Below, one piece after another: positions 1 to 9,223 of a stretch of 32,372 bases of DNA. The position numbers and the translations under genes are program-made. Within the stretch, counting starts at the first letter, position 1, and the number at the start of each line of letters is the position of its first letter. This DNA is from Rickettsiales bacterium (GTDB taxonomy: Bacteria; Pseudomonadota; Alphaproteobacteria; Rickettsiales; JABIRX01), in assembly GCA_016780625.1 (NCBI GenBank), contig JADHLN010000008.1, positions 1 through 32,372 on the forward strand. Reading direction: 5' to 3'. Under the pieces are notes generated by a model that did no database searches, was not told where the DNA came from, and saw nothing but the letters and a program-made list of their open reading frames with translations.

Positions 1-657
1 GATACATTAGTAAGATCAGGAGCAGTTGATGTTATTGTAATTGATTCTGTAGCTGCATTAGTTCCTCGCGCTGAATTAGAAGGAGATATGGGAGATAGCC
101 ATATGGGGTTGCAAGCAAGGCTAATGAGCCAAGCACTAAGAAAATTAACAGGCTCTGTTGCCAAAACTAACTGTATAGTAATTTTTATTAACCAAATAAG
201 AATGAAACTAGGTGTAATGTTTGGATCACCAGAAACTACAACAGGTGGAAATGCATTAAAATTCTATGCTTCTATAAGAGTAGATATCAGAAAAAGCACC
301 GCAATAAAAGATAAAGACGAAGTAATAGGGAATATAACTAAAGTAAAAATAGTTAAAAACAAAGTAGCTCCACCATTTAGAGCAGTAGAAGTAGAAATAA
401 TGTATGGCGAAGGAGTATCAAAATTAGGTGAAATTATAGATCTTGGTGTCAGAGAAGAAATAGTAGAAAAATCCGGATCATGGTATTCATATAACAATGA
501 AAGAATTGGCCAAGGAAAAGAAAATGTAAAATCATTCCTAAAAGAAAACCAAGCAATGGCTGATGAAATAGAAGAAAAAATCAGAACAAAATTAGAACTT
601 ACAAATGTAAGAAAAAATAACAATTCTAATAAAAAAGAAAATAAAGAAGCTGCCTAG
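1..657 (+). CDS. recA: RecA recombinase, 3' part (5' end outside window)
   Basis: The reading frame is open from base 1 (first codon GAT) to a TAG stop, giving 218 residues of RecA; the N-terminus and Walker A region lie upstream of the window. Visible core features are the Walker B strand ([10 protein letters not shown]), the L1 loop after GDSHMG, and the L2 loop with [10 protein letters not shown] and [13 protein letters not shown], all typical of bacterial RecA. RecA forms ATP-dependent filaments on single-stranded DNA, drives strand exchange and triggers LexA cleavage. The acidic, Asn/Lys-rich C-terminus ends in KEAA. An ATG at 88 is internal to the gene and is not its start. A strong hairpin follows at once. 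RecA matters here because the window also holds long direct repeats at 12894-18122 that homologous recombination could use. Confidence 0.97.
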   Translation, partial: DTLVRSGAVDVIVIDSVAALVPRAELEGDMGDSHMGLQARLMSQALRKLTGSVAKTNCIVIFINQIRMKLGVMFGSPETTTGGNALKFYASIRVDIRKSTAIKDKDEVIGNITKVKIVKNKVAPPFRAVEVEIMYGEGVSKLGEIIDLGVREEIVEKSGSWYSYNNERIGQGKENVKSFLKENQAMADEIEEKIRTKLELTNVRKNNNSNKKENKEAA

Positions 658-666
658 CTCAACTTT

Positions 667-694
667 GGAGGAAGCAATTTTCATTGCTTCCTCC
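667..694 (+). terminator. Hairpin after recA, probable terminator
   Basis: A perfect 12-bp inverted repeat (GGAGGAAGCAAT, loop TTTC, then ATTGCTTCCTCC) starts 10 bases after the recA stop. It is by far the most GC-rich stem in this stretch. The sequence after it is pyrimidine-rich (TCTGCCTTGCCC) rather than a clean T run, so it is terminator-like but not textbook. Confidence 0.7.
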
Positions 695-802
695 TCTGCC
701 TTGCCCATTTACAACTTAAAAAATCAAGTTGCATAAAATATAATAATATATTACATATTAACATGCAAGCCCAAAAATAAAAAAATTTTATAATGGGTAA
801 AA

Positions 803-2314
803 ATGAATATAGATTTTGCAACATGCTATACAATAGCACTTAATGGCTTCCAAGCTAAAAAAATAATTGTACAAGCGCATATAAGTAACGGCCTACCCTC
901 TTTTAATATTGTTGGTCTTGGTGATAAAGCAATTAATGAATCAAAAGAAAGAATAAGAGCGGCTCTACATTTTATTGGCTTAAGTCTACCTGCAAAAAAA
1001 ATTACTATTAATTTAGCACCAGCAAATCTTGAAAAAATAGGCACACATTTTGACTTACCAATTACAATATCTTTATTATGCGCCTTAAAAATAATAGATA
1101 AGGCTAAAATAAATAATTACATAATATGTGGTGAGTTATCACTTGATGGCAGCATAAATCATACTAAAGCAATATTACCTGCTGCAATCTATGCAAATAA
1201 ATTAGAAAAAAGCTTAATATGCTCAGAAAAAAATGCCTATGAAGCATCTATCTCAGGAAATAAAAATATTTTTGTTTTTTATGGTCTAATTGATTTAATA
1301 AAATTTCTTAAAAATGAAATAAATTATAATTACAATCAAATCAAACCAATATCAAAAACAATTAATTATCCAGATTTTGCCAATATAAAAGGTCTAGAAA
1401 TAGCAAAAAGAGCATTTGAAATAGCTGCCATTGGAAGACATAACATATTATTAATAGGCTCACCAGGCTCTGGTAAATCAATGCTAGCCAAAGCTATAAG
1501 ATCAATAATGCCAGAGCCATCAAAAGAAGAATTACTAGAAATAGCAATGATAAAATCAATAACCACAAATATAGAAAATAATCACAAAATTTTCGAAATA
1601 CCATTTAGAGCGCCTCATCATTCTAGCTCAACAGCTTCATTAGTTGGCGGTGGACAAAAAATTCAGGCCGGCGAAATAACCAAAGCTCATAATGGAATTT
1701 TATTTTTAGATGAATTACCAGAATTTAGAAATGATGTTTTAGAAAGCTTAAGGCAACCTTTAGAAAATAAATATATTAATATCTCAAGAGTTCAAAATTC
1801 AGTAAAACTTCCTGCAAATTTTCAATTAATAGCAGCAATGAATCCATGTAAATGTGGTTATATTCAAATAAAAGAAAAAAGATGTAGCAAAGCTCCTATC
1901 TGCAGTGAAAATTATCTAAAAAAAATATCTGGTCCAATATTAGAAAGAATTGATATAATTATTACCATACCTGAATATAAATATGAATTATTTGAAAATA
2001 ACAAACAAATCAGCGAATCATCTGAAGTTATTAAAAATAGAGTAATTAAAGCAAGAGTTAAGCAAATAGAAACTCTAAAAGAGTTAAAAGCAAAATATAA
2101 TTCAGATCTAGAAATAAAAGATTTTGAAAATAAGATCCGAATATCAGGCAAAGCAAAAGAAATATTAAAGAAAGCAAATGAAAAATTTAAGTTATCAAAC
2201 AGAAATAACATAAAAATACTAAGAGTTGCTAAATCAATAACTGATTTAAATAATAGTGATATAATTGGTTCAAAAGAATTGCTTGAAGCGTTAAACTATA
2301 AAATAAATCAATAA
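803..2314 (+). CDS. comM: ComM/YifB family Mg-chelatase-like AAA+ ATPase
   Basis: This 503-residue protein is the usual ComM length (about 500). It has an N-terminal ChlI-like domain (about 1-170), then the AAA+ core with Walker A GSPGSGKS at residues 219-226 and Walker B GILFLDE ending at D303-E304, followed by the FRAPHHSSS / GGGQ.IQAGEITKAHNG signature typical of the family. The C-terminal Mg_chelatase_C region contains a Cys cluster (CKCGY, CSKAP). ComM is a hexameric helicase that extends branch migration during integration of transformed DNA. It stands between recA and a convergent bactofilin gene. Seen: motifs and length. Known: function from Vibrio/Acinetobacter work. Inferred: a recombination role in this organism. 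Confidence 0.95.
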   Translation: MNIDFATCYTIALNGFQAKKIIVQAHISNGLPSFNIVGLGDKAINESKERIRAALHFIGLSLPAKKITINLAPANLEKIGTHFDLPITISLLCALKIIDKAKINNYIICGELSLDGSINHTKAILPAAIYANKLEKSLICSEKNAYEASISGNKNIFVFYGLIDLIKFLKNEINYNYNQIKPISKTINYPDFANIKGLEIAKRAFEIAAIGRHNILLIGSPGSGKSMLAKAIRSIMPEPSKEELLEIAMIKSITTNIENNHKIFEIPFRAPHHSSSTASLVGGGQKIQAGEITKAHNGILFLDELPEFRNDVLESLRQPLENKYINISRVQNSVKLPANFQLIAAMNPCKCGYIQIKEKRCSKAPICSENYLKKISGPILERIDIIITIPEYKYELFENNKQISESSEVIKNRVIKARVKQIETLKELKAKYNSDLEIKDFENKIRISGKAKEILKKANEKFKLSNRNNIKILRVAKSITDLNNSDIIGSKELLEALNYKINQ

Positions 2315-2360
2315 AAAAATATTAAAAATCTAAAAGTTAGATAATTATATAGATTCTAAA

Positions 2361-2918
2361 TTATTTATCTTTTTTGCTCTTCTTTTTAACTCTTTCTTTA
2401 GTATTTCTAACTTTAGCTAGTGTCTTATCTAATGATAAATCGTCATTAACATCACTAGAGCTCTCTTTGTAAGCCAACATACCATTTATTTCTGGTATAA
2501 ATTCATTATCATCTGAATCAATAACATCATCTTGTAATTTTTCTTTTACCAACCTTCCCTTAATATCAGCACCTGATTCAACATTTAAAAAATTATAATG
2601 TAATGAACCCTCAATATCTCCAAATGAAGTTATAGAAACATTTTTTGCTCTCATAACACCATTAACTTTACCATTGATAATTAAATTATCAGCATAAATA
2701 TCTCCTTTTATATCTGCACCTTTTCTGATAGTAACAAATGAGCATTTAATATTGCCCTCAACCTTACCACCTATTTCTATCGAACCGTTACTAATTAAAT
2801 CTCCTTTAATATTCATATCAGATACAATAATGGAAGGTATAGATCTTGAACTTGCAAAGTCAGAAAGTTTAACGATATTTGCATTATTAATTGAAGATGA
2901 TTTTTTCTTAGAAAACAT
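2361..2918 (-). CDS. Bactofilin (BacA-type polymerising cytoskeletal protein)
   Basis: This 185-residue protein has the bactofilin pattern: a short disordered N-terminus (MFSKKKSSS), a central beta-helix of about 100 residues with regular hydrophobic/Gly turns (IKGDLISNGSIEIGGKVEGN, then IKGDIYADNLIINGKVNG and IEGSLHYNFLNVESGADIKG), and a charged, Lys-rich C-terminus. Bactofilins polymerise without nucleotide on the cytoplasmic face of the inner membrane and recruit cell-wall enzymes. Its start lies inside the end of the upstream M23 gene, an 11-base overlap, so the two are almost certainly translated together. This matches the known bactofilin-M23 endopeptidase pairs (BacA-LmdC in alphaproteobacteria, CcmA-Csd1 in Helicobacter). 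It is convergent with comM. Confidence 0.93.
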   Translation of the reverse strand: MFSKKKSSSINNANIVKLSDFASSRSIPSIIVSDMNIKGDLISNGSIEIGGKVEGNIKCSFVTIRKGADIKGDIYADNLIINGKVNGVMRAKNVSITSFGDIEGSLHYNFLNVESGADIKGRLVKEKLQDDVIDSDDNEFIPEINGMLAYKESSSDVNDDLSLDKTLAKVRNTKERVKKKSKKDK

Positions 2919-4008
2919 AACGACCTGCTTTTACAAAATTTTCTGGATTATATGGTTTATCATTATAACGTACCTCATAATGCAAATGAGGACCCGTACT
3001 TCTTCCACTACTACCCTGCAACGCAATAACATGATTTCTATCAACAGCTTCTCCTTTCTTTACAAAAATCTTTTTTAAGTGACCATATCTAGTGATTATT
3101 CCAAATCCATGATCAATTTCTATAAAGTTACCATAATTTCCTTTTCTACCAGAAAATTTTACAATACCAGGAGCAGTAGAATATATTTTAGCTCCAAGAG
3201 GACCAGCAAAATCCGTACCGAAATGTTTTCCCTTTCGTCTTGTAACAGGGTCAACTCTAGTTCCATATCTTGATGAAATATAATATCTCTTCATAGGAGA
3301 TTTAAATGGAATAGAATTAAAAATCTTTTCAAGATGCATCAACTGACCAATATTCTCAGAGAAGTGAAAATTCTCATCTACATTAATATCGTTTAAATTA
3401 ACATTTGAAATATTATCAGTATCAGGCCCACCTTGATTTTTAAAATCAGTAAAAGCATCATTATTTAGTTTAGATATAATATTTTCATTATAATCTAAGT
3501 TTTTAAATTTTAATCCCGTCATAGCAATTAGATTTTTAAGCTTTGCTATACGTTCAGTGGCATTAACATTAATATTATCAACCACTTTGTTTTTAATATC
3601 AACAGCAACCCTTTTATGGATATTATTAGCTCCAAAGGGGTTTTTTATATCTTTAATATTATATGAAATATTCTTACTTTCTGACTTTTTAGAACCCTTA
3701 TTTTTATTATAATCAAATTCTTTTACAGTACTAAAATATTCATTAAGTTTAACAAGATTGCTTTGTAAATTATCAATTTTTGTCTGCAAATCAAGGTTAA
3801 TAAGATTTGCTTGATAAACCTCTGCCTCTTTTTTAGATACTATTTGCTTATAAGAGAAATATTGCCCACTTGAAAAAGAAACCCATGAAATAAAACCAAA
3901 AACTCCAAAAAAAAGTAAAGCCTGAGTCGATGAAGATAAAGGATAATTCTTTATTTTTTCATCCGTTATAACTAATATTCTTCTTTTTCTAAAGATTTTA
4001 TTAAACAT
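2908..4008 (-). CDS. Membrane-anchored M23 (LytM) peptidoglycan endopeptidase, LmdC-like
   Basis: This 366-residue protein has a basic cytoplasmic N-terminus, one membrane helix at about residues 27-47, a predicted coiled coil at about 57-95, a long low-complexity linker, and a C-terminal LytM domain from about residue 235. The zinc ligands are all visible: H262 and D266 in HFGTD, H310 in RYGHL and H341-L-H343 in GPHLHYE, so an active enzyme is expected. M23 enzymes cut peptide cross-links in murein. The gene end overlaps the bactofilin start by 11 bases. In alphaproteobacteria the LmdC-type partner binds bactofilin through its short cytoplasmic N-terminus, and the short basic N-terminus here (FRKRR) could do so; that part is inference. 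Confidence 0.92.
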   Translation of the reverse strand: MFNKIFRKRRILVITDEKIKNYPLSSSTQALLFFGVFGFISWVSFSSGQYFSYKQIVSKKEAEVYQANLINLDLQTKIDNLQSNLVKLNEYFSTVKEFDYNKNKGSKKSESKNISYNIKDIKNPFGANNIHKRVAVDIKNKVVDNINVNATERIAKLKNLIAMTGLKFKNLDYNENIISKLNNDAFTDFKNQGGPDTDNISNVNLNDINVDENFHFSENIGQLMHLEKIFNSIPFKSPMKRYYISSRYGTRVDPVTRRKGKHFGTDFAGPLGAKIYSTAPGIVKFSGRKGNYGNFIEIDHGFGIITRYGHLKKIFVKKGEAVDRNHVIALQGSSGRSTGPHLHYEVRYNDKPYNPENFVKAGRYVF

Positions 4009-4150
4009 TTTTTTTGTAAATTAGCTTCTCCTTATAACTCAAAATAGCATAATTAATCAAGCTAAAAATAAAAAAACTTTATCTCACCTACAACTATGGA
4101 TAGTAAAAAAAAACAATATTTACAGATAGATAGCTCTTATTTAACAAATT

Positions 4151-4169
4151 TTACAACCACAAGTTGTAA
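4151..4169 (-). terminator. Small hairpin after guaB
   Basis: A perfect 7-bp stem (TTACAAC / GTTGTAA, 5-base loop) lies immediately 3' of the guaB stop on the minus strand. The following minus-strand bases (AATTTGTT) are only moderately T-rich, so terminator activity would be weak. The rest of the 4009-4171 gap holds no tRNA or other feature I can recognise. Confidence 0.4.
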
Positions 4170-4171
4170 TG

Positions 4172-5632
4172 CTAGTCTTTAGTACCATAATTTGGAGCCT
4201 CTCTAGTAATTGTAATATCATGAGGATGAGATTCTTTTAAAGCGGCATTTGTAATTTTAATAATTTTCACCTTCATTTTCATAGCATCCAAGCTTTTCTT
4301 ACCACAATAACCCATAGAAGCCCTTAAACCGCCCACTAACTGATGTAAAACTTCAGAGACAGTTCCTTTATAAGGAACTCTTCCTTCAACACCTTCAGGA
4401 ACAAGCTTTTGCGTCTTCTTAACATCCTGTTGAAAATAACGATCAGCCGAACCTTTAGCCATAGCAGTTATTGAGCCCATTCCTCTATATAATTTATATG
4501 ATCTACCTTGATATAAAATTATCTCACCAGGAGATTCATTTGTACCAGCAAGCATCCCACCAATCATTACACAATCTGCACCAACTGCTATAGCTTTTGC
4601 AATATCACCAGAATATTTAATTCCTCCATCAGCAATAACTGGAATTTTTTTCGCCTTACAATATTTAGCTATATCTTGAATTGCTGATAATTGCGGTACG
4701 CCAACACCTGCCACAACTCTTGTCGTACATATAGAACCAGGACCAATACCAACCTTTACTGCATCAGCACCAGCTTGAATCAATAATTTTGCAGCTTCAG
4801 ATGTTGCTATATTTCCAGCAATAACCTGAATATCAAAATCTTTTTTAATCTTTTTAACTACCTCAATCACCCCTTTAGAATGACCATGAGCTGTATCTAC
4901 AACTAATATATCTGCACCAGCAGAATATAAAGCTTCAGCCCTTTCATAAAAATCACTACCCACACCAACAGCAGCGGCTACTCTTAATCTACCTAAAGAA
5001 TCTTTAGCAGCATTTGGAAATTCCTTAGATTTCTGAATATCCTTAACAGTTATTAAACCAACACATTCATTCTTAGAATTTACAACTAATAATTTTTCAA
5101 TTTTAAATTTCTGCAATAATTCTTTAGCTTCTTTATCACTTACATCAGATGTAACTGTAACTAAATTATCTTTAGTCATTACATCACTTACTTTTTTTGT
5201 TTTATCAGCAACAAATCTTACATCTCTATTTGTGATTATACCTTTTAATATTTGATTTTTATTAACTACAGGTATACCAGATATATGATGTTTCTCCATT
5301 AATTTAAGAGCATCACGAATCAAGGCATCAGGTTCGATAGTAATTGGATTTACAACCATACCAGATTCAAATTTTTTAACCTTAACAACTTCATCCTTCT
5401 GCTTAGCAATGGAAAGATTTTTATGAATACAACCTATACCACCATTTTGTGCCATAGCAATCGCCATATCAGCCTCAGTAACACTATCCATCGCCGCTGA
5501 TATAATTGGCATATTAAGCTTAATTTTCTTAGTGATTCTAGTTGATATATCTACCTGATGAGGCAAAACTTCAGAATAATCAGGAACTAATAAAACATCA
5601 TCAAAAGTTAAATATTCTTTAAATTCTTGCAC
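4172..5632 (-). CDS. guaB: Inosine-5'-monophosphate dehydrogenase
   Basis: The 486 residues match bacterial IMPDH (about 488). The enzyme oxidises IMP to XMP with NAD+, the committing step of GMP synthesis. Visible parts are the N-terminal barrel start ([14 protein letters not shown]), the two-CBS-domain insert (about residues 95-205, with HHISGIPVV and GIITNRD), the catalytic loop GPGSICTTR with nucleophile C302, the [12 protein letters not shown] phosphate-binding stretch, and the flap sequence YRGMGS. The C-terminus ends EAPNYGTKD. It stops with TAG and sits downstream of lepA on the same strand with a 76-base gap, so it may be transcribed with lepA or from its own promoter. No key residue is missing. 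Confidence 0.97.
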   Translation of the reverse strand: MQEFKEYLTFDDVLLVPDYSEVLPHQVDISTRITKKIKLNMPIISAAMDSVTEADMAIAMAQNGGIGCIHKNLSIAKQKDEVVKVKKFESGMVVNPITIEPDALIRDALKLMEKHHISGIPVVNKNQILKGIITNRDVRFVADKTKKVSDVMTKDNLVTVTSDVSDKEAKELLQKFKIEKLLVVNSKNECVGLITVKDIQKSKEFPNAAKDSLGRLRVAAAVGVGSDFYERAEALYSAGADILVVDTAHGHSKGVIEVVKKIKKDFDIQVIAGNIATSEAAKLLIQAGADAVKVGIGPGSICTTRVVAGVGVPQLSAIQDIAKYCKAKKIPVIADGGIKYSGDIAKAIAVGADCVMIGGMLAGTNESPGEIILYQGRSYKLYRGMGSITAMAKGSADRYFQQDVKKTQKLVPEGVEGRVPYKGTVSEVLHQLVGGLRASMGYCGKKSLDAMKMKVKIIKITNAALKESHPHDITITREAPNYGTKD

Positions 5633-5708
5633 TTATAACCTTAAATCTTTTGTTGAAAATAACCTATATTTCGTTATTTAAAAGAAATTTATAGCATTAG
5701 TTGATATT

Positions 5709-7493
5709 TTATATTTTCAAAGCAGCAATAAAAGCAGATTGAGGAATATCTATTTTACCTATTGAACGCATTTTTTTCTTTCCTTTCTTTTGCTTTTCTA
5801 GCAGTTTTCTTTTTCTACTAACATCACCACCATAACATTTAGCAGTAACATCTTTTCGCATAGCAGAAACTGTTTCTCTTGCAATAATTTTCCCTCCTAT
5901 TGCTGCTTGAATTGCTATTTTAAATAATTGCCTTGGTATTAATTCTTTTAATTTCTCACATAATGCCCTTCCCTTCCTTTCAGATTGTGATTTATGGACA
6001 ATTAAAGCCAAAGCATCAACAGGGTCTCCGTTAACCATTATATTTAATTTTACTAAATCACCTTGCTTATAACTATCCAGCTCCCAATCAAAAGAGGCAT
6101 AACCGCTTGATATAGATTTTAATCTATCATAAAAATCAAACACAATTTCATTAAGTGGTAGCTCATAAACTACCATCACTCTAGACCCCACATAGCTCAA
6201 ATCTTTCTGCACACCTCTTTTATCTGTACATAATTGCAAAACTCCCCCTAAATATTGCTCTTCAACAAAAATAGTAGCCTTAATCCATGGCTCTTCAATA
6301 TGAGAAATATGTACAGGATCAGGCATATCCGCAGGGTTATGAACCTCAATCATTTCAGAGTCATTTTTAAAAACTTTATATACAACTGATGGAGCTGTAG
6401 TTATTAAATCCAGATTAAACTCTCTGTCCAACCTCTCTTGGACAATTTCAAGATGTAACAAACCAAGAAAACCACAACGAAAACCCAAGCCCAAAGCACC
6501 TGATGATTCTGGCTCAAATTCAAGACTTGCATCATTTAATTTAAGTTTAAATAACGAGTCTTTTAATTTATCATACTCACCCTGATCAATAGGATATATA
6601 CTACAAAATACAAAAGATTTAACCTCCTTAAACCCAGGTAGCATATCAACTTCTAAATTTTCATAACTAATAGTATCTCCTATTTTACAATCTGCTAAAT
6701 CTTTAATAGAAGCGTTAATAAAACCTACCTCACCTGCCTCCAAAAATTTTCTTTTTACTTTTTTAGGAACAAAATAACCAACTTCATCTACTTCATATTT
6801 TGCATCAGTAGCTAACATTTTTATTTTTTTATTAATCTCTAACTTACCCTCAAATATTCTTGTTAAGAGAATAACACCAAGATATGTATCATACCAACCA
6901 TCAACCAATAATGCTTTAAGAGGCTTATCAATATCAACCTTTGGAGCTGGAATAAACTCGATAATAGCATCTAAAACATCTTTTATACCCTCTCCTGTTT
7001 TTGCAGAACACATTACCGCGTTAGAAACATCTAAACCAACAATATCCTCTATCTCCTTTAAAACCCGATCAGGGTCAGCAGCAGGAAGATCAATTTTATT
7101 TAATATAGGAATAATTTCATGATTATTATCAATTGCTTGGTATAAATTTGCTAAAGTCTGAGCCTCAACACCCTGACTAGCATCAACAACCAATAAAGAT
7201 CCTTCGCATGCTGCAAGGGATCTTGAAACCTCGTAAGAAAAATCAACATGTCCAGGTGTGTCAATTAAGTTAAGATGATAAATCTCGCCGTCATTAGCCT
7301 TATATTCAAGCCTTACAGTTTGCGACTTTATTGTTATACCTCTTTCTCTTTCAATATCCATAGAATCAAGAATTTGTGACTGCATGTCACGTGATTCAAC
7401 CGCACCACAAAACTCAATCAACCTATCAGCCAATGTTGATTTACCATGATCAATATGCGCTATTATTGAAAAATTTCTTATTTTTACTTTCAT
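5709..7493 (-). CDS. lepA: Elongation factor 4 (back-translocating GTPase LepA)
   Basis: The 594 residues match LepA (about 597-600). G1 is at residues 12-20 (AHIDHGKST), switch II is [12 protein letters not shown], and G4 is NKIDLP. LepA-specific C-terminal parts are present: the domain with [16 protein letters not shown] and the CTD with [22 protein letters not shown] that reaches into the ribosome. EF4 acts on stalled or mis-translocated ribosomes and helps 30S biogenesis. It begins 19 bases after the maf stop, in the leftward infA-maf-lepA run. Confidence 0.98.
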   Translation of the reverse strand: MKVKIRNFSIIAHIDHGKSTLADRLIEFCGAVESRDMQSQILDSMDIERERGITIKSQTVRLEYKANDGEIYHLNLIDTPGHVDFSYEVSRSLAACEGSLLVVDASQGVEAQTLANLYQAIDNNHEIIPILNKIDLPAADPDRVLKEIEDIVGLDVSNAVMCSAKTGEGIKDVLDAIIEFIPAPKVDIDKPLKALLVDGWYDTYLGVILLTRIFEGKLEINKKIKMLATDAKYEVDEVGYFVPKKVKRKFLEAGEVGFINASIKDLADCKIGDTISYENLEVDMLPGFKEVKSFVFCSIYPIDQGEYDKLKDSLFKLKLNDASLEFEPESSGALGLGFRCGFLGLLHLEIVQERLDREFNLDLITTAPSVVYKVFKNDSEMIEVHNPADMPDPVHISHIEEPWIKATIFVEEQYLGGVLQLCTDKRGVQKDLSYVGSRVMVVYELPLNEIVFDFYDRLKSISSGYASFDWELDSYKQGDLVKLNIMVNGDPVDALALIVHKSQSERKGRALCEKLKELIPRQLFKIAIQAAIGGKIIARETVSAMRKDVTAKCYGGDVSRKRKLLEKQKKGKKKMRSIGKIDIPQSAFIAALKI

Positions 7494-7512
7494 AAATTAA
7501 ACAACAAAATCT

Positions 7513-8094
7513 TTATTTTAGATAATTAATACCATTTAACAAATTATATATTTGATGTAATGGCAAACCCATGACATTAGATACTGAACCAGAAACAGAA
7601 ATTAAAAATTTACCCATCATACCTTCAATTGCATAACCACCAGAGCATCCCTCCCACTCTCTAGAAGCAATAATTTCTTCAATTTCTTTTTGACTAAATC
7701 TCTTAAATTTTAAAATTGATAATTCTGTCTTTTGTTTAAAAATATTTTTTTCCTTACAGCTAAGACAAACAGAGCTATAAAGCCTGTGCCTTCTACCTCC
7801 TATAAGGCCTAAATATTCTCTTTCAATATTTTCATCATAGGTTTTATCAAGAACTTTATTACCAACAACAGATACAGTGTCAGCAGATAAAACAATATCA
7901 GATGGATATTTATCAGATATTTTACGACATTTTTCTTTGGCTAGTCTTTTAACCATATTAACTGGTTTTTCAGATTTACCTCTAACTTCATCAATATCAG
8001 CTGGTTCAATAATATCAGGGATAATATGAATTTGCTTTAACAAGGCCAAACGAGATTTTGAAGCAGAAGCCAATATTAAACGTGGCTTAGTCAT
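7513..8094 (-). CDS. maf: Maf-like nucleotide pyrophosphatase
   Basis: A 193-residue Maf/HAM1-fold protein. Maf proteins hydrolyse dTTP/UTP or modified nucleotides to monophosphates and are linked to septum inhibition. The family start (LILASASKSRLALL), the catalytic region VLSADTVS with its conserved Asp, and EWEGCSGGYAIEGMMG near the end are all visible. The GGYAIEG element with nearby acidic residues is typical; which Maf subfamily (YhdE dTTP/UTP or YceF m7GTP) it belongs to I cannot settle by eye. It starts 6 bases after infA stops and is probably co-transcribed with it, an order seen in many alphaproteobacteria. Confidence 0.93.
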   Translation of the reverse strand: MTKPRLILASASKSRLALLKQIHIIPDIIEPADIDEVRGKSEKPVNMVKRLAKEKCRKISDKYPSDIVLSADTVSVVGNKVLDKTYDENIEREYLGLIGGRRHRLYSSVCLSCKEKNIFKQKTELSILKFKRFSQKEIEEIIASREWEGCSGGYAIEGMMGKFLISVSGSVSNVMGLPLHQIYNLLNGINYLK

Positions 8095-8100
8095 TGATAA

Positions 8101-8319
8101 TTATTTCTCTCTATGAGTTATTCTACCTTTAGTAAGATCGTAAGGTGTCATTTCAACAGTAACATGATCGCCAAGCAATATCCTAATTCTGTGTTTACGC
8201 ATTTTTCCTGAGGTATGAGCTAAAATTACATGTTCATTTTCAAGCTCAACTTTAAACATTGTGTTTGGCAAAACTTCAATAACCTTGCCTTTAAATTCAA
8301 TTAATTCTTCCTTAGCCAT
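8101..8319 (-). CDS. infA: Translation initiation factor IF-1
   Basis: At 72 residues this is exactly IF-1 size. It starts [11 protein letters not shown] and contains the S1/OB-fold signature [15 protein letters not shown], the [17 protein letters not shown] core that contacts 16S helix 44, and the end [10 protein letters not shown]-1 blocks the ribosomal A site during initiation and helps IF-2 and IF-3. It is first of the closely packed infA-maf-lepA group, and the 63-base gap upstream (8320-8382) is AT-rich and is the likely place for a promoter. Confidence 0.98.
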   Translation of the reverse strand: MAKEELIEFKGKVIEVLPNTMFKVELENEHVILAHTSGKMRKHRIRILLGDHVTVEMTPYDLTKGRITHREK

Positions 8320-8382
8320 AAATAATTTTTTTTGTTTTTATAAGCATATTATAATATAAACTCAAGAAAATAGTTAATATAA

Positions 8383-9189
8383 CTAAACATATAAATTTAA
8401 CTTCTCTAAAAATAAATTTATATGTTCTTTTTCTTTATTTATTTCTAAAAAATTTTTAACTTGATTTAAAGCAGCTTCATAACCCTCCTTATTAATTAAA
8501 GAAAAATGCAAACTATAGCTTAAATAAACCAAATAAGTATTTAAAACATCAGTTTCGCAATAATCTCTAATCTCTTGAATTTTACCATTATTATAAAGAT
8601 CAAAAACAGTACTACCATCAACATCTATTTTACCAGGATAACCAAAAACCTTACATGCTTCATCTAACTTTAATCTTCCGCAGGCAAAATAATCAGTTAA
8701 TGTTTCATGCAAGTCATTATGCCAATCTGAGCTATATCTTTGCATATAGTTATTCCATTTATCACCTAATTTATATATAGATGAATTAATACCATATTTC
8801 ATAGCCCTAAATTTTAAAACTGGTAAATCAAAAGCTCTACCATTAAAAGAAACAAGACGTGGGGTTTTATTTTCAAGATATTTAAAAAATCCCTTTACCA
8901 AATCCTCTTCTGTAGAATCTACCTTGCCCCCACTTCTAACATCTAATAGCTGATATTCCTCAAAACCATAATCCCTGTTAATTGCAACCTCTACAAAAGA
9001 AATAGCAACAATTTTATGAAATATTGGCTTTAAGAATACTTCCTCAGCTTTTTTCTCACTATCATGATAGGCAGCTATCTTTTCATGAACTTCTAGATCA
9101 TTTTCTCTATCCATCTTTAATAGCCTTCTTGCTGATTCAATATCTGGTATAGTTTCAATATCAAATATAAAAATATTTTCTTTTAGCAT
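8383..9189 (-). CDS. Predicted 3'-5' exonuclease, PolB-like DEDDy family
   Basis: This 268-residue protein carries the DEDDy exonuclease motifs: Exo I FDIETIPD (D10, E12), Exo II SFNGRAFDLPVL, and Exo III DYCETDVLNTYL (Y-x3-D). These match the 'predicted 3'-5' exonuclease related to DNA polymerase B' family (PF10108 type), common in proteobacteria. It has no polymerase domain. It probably trims DNA or RNA 3' ends with two metal ions, but its substrate in vivo is unknown. It is transcribed divergently from the M48 gene across only 34 bases, so the two promoters must overlap or lie within the genes. It ends with TAG. Confidence 0.88.
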   Translation of the reverse strand: MLKENIFIFDIETIPDIESARRLLKMDRENDLEVHEKIAAYHDSEKKAEEVFLKPIFHKIVAISFVEVAINRDYGFEEYQLLDVRSGGKVDSTEEDLVKGFFKYLENKTPRLVSFNGRAFDLPVLKFRAMKYGINSSIYKLGDKWNNYMQRYSSDWHNDLHETLTDYFACGRLKLDEACKVFGYPGKIDVDGSTVFDLYNNGKIQEIRDYCETDVLNTYLVYLSYSLHFSLINKEGYEAALNQVKNFLEINKEKEHINLFLEKLNLYV

Positions 9190-9223
9190 AACTTAAATAT
9201 ATTAAACAAATACAATAAAACAG

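Noticed and set aside
2752-3273. Plus-strand frames opposite the bactofilin and M23 genes
   Set aside because: They lie against clear coding sequence with intact catalytic motifs and show no recognisable protein features.
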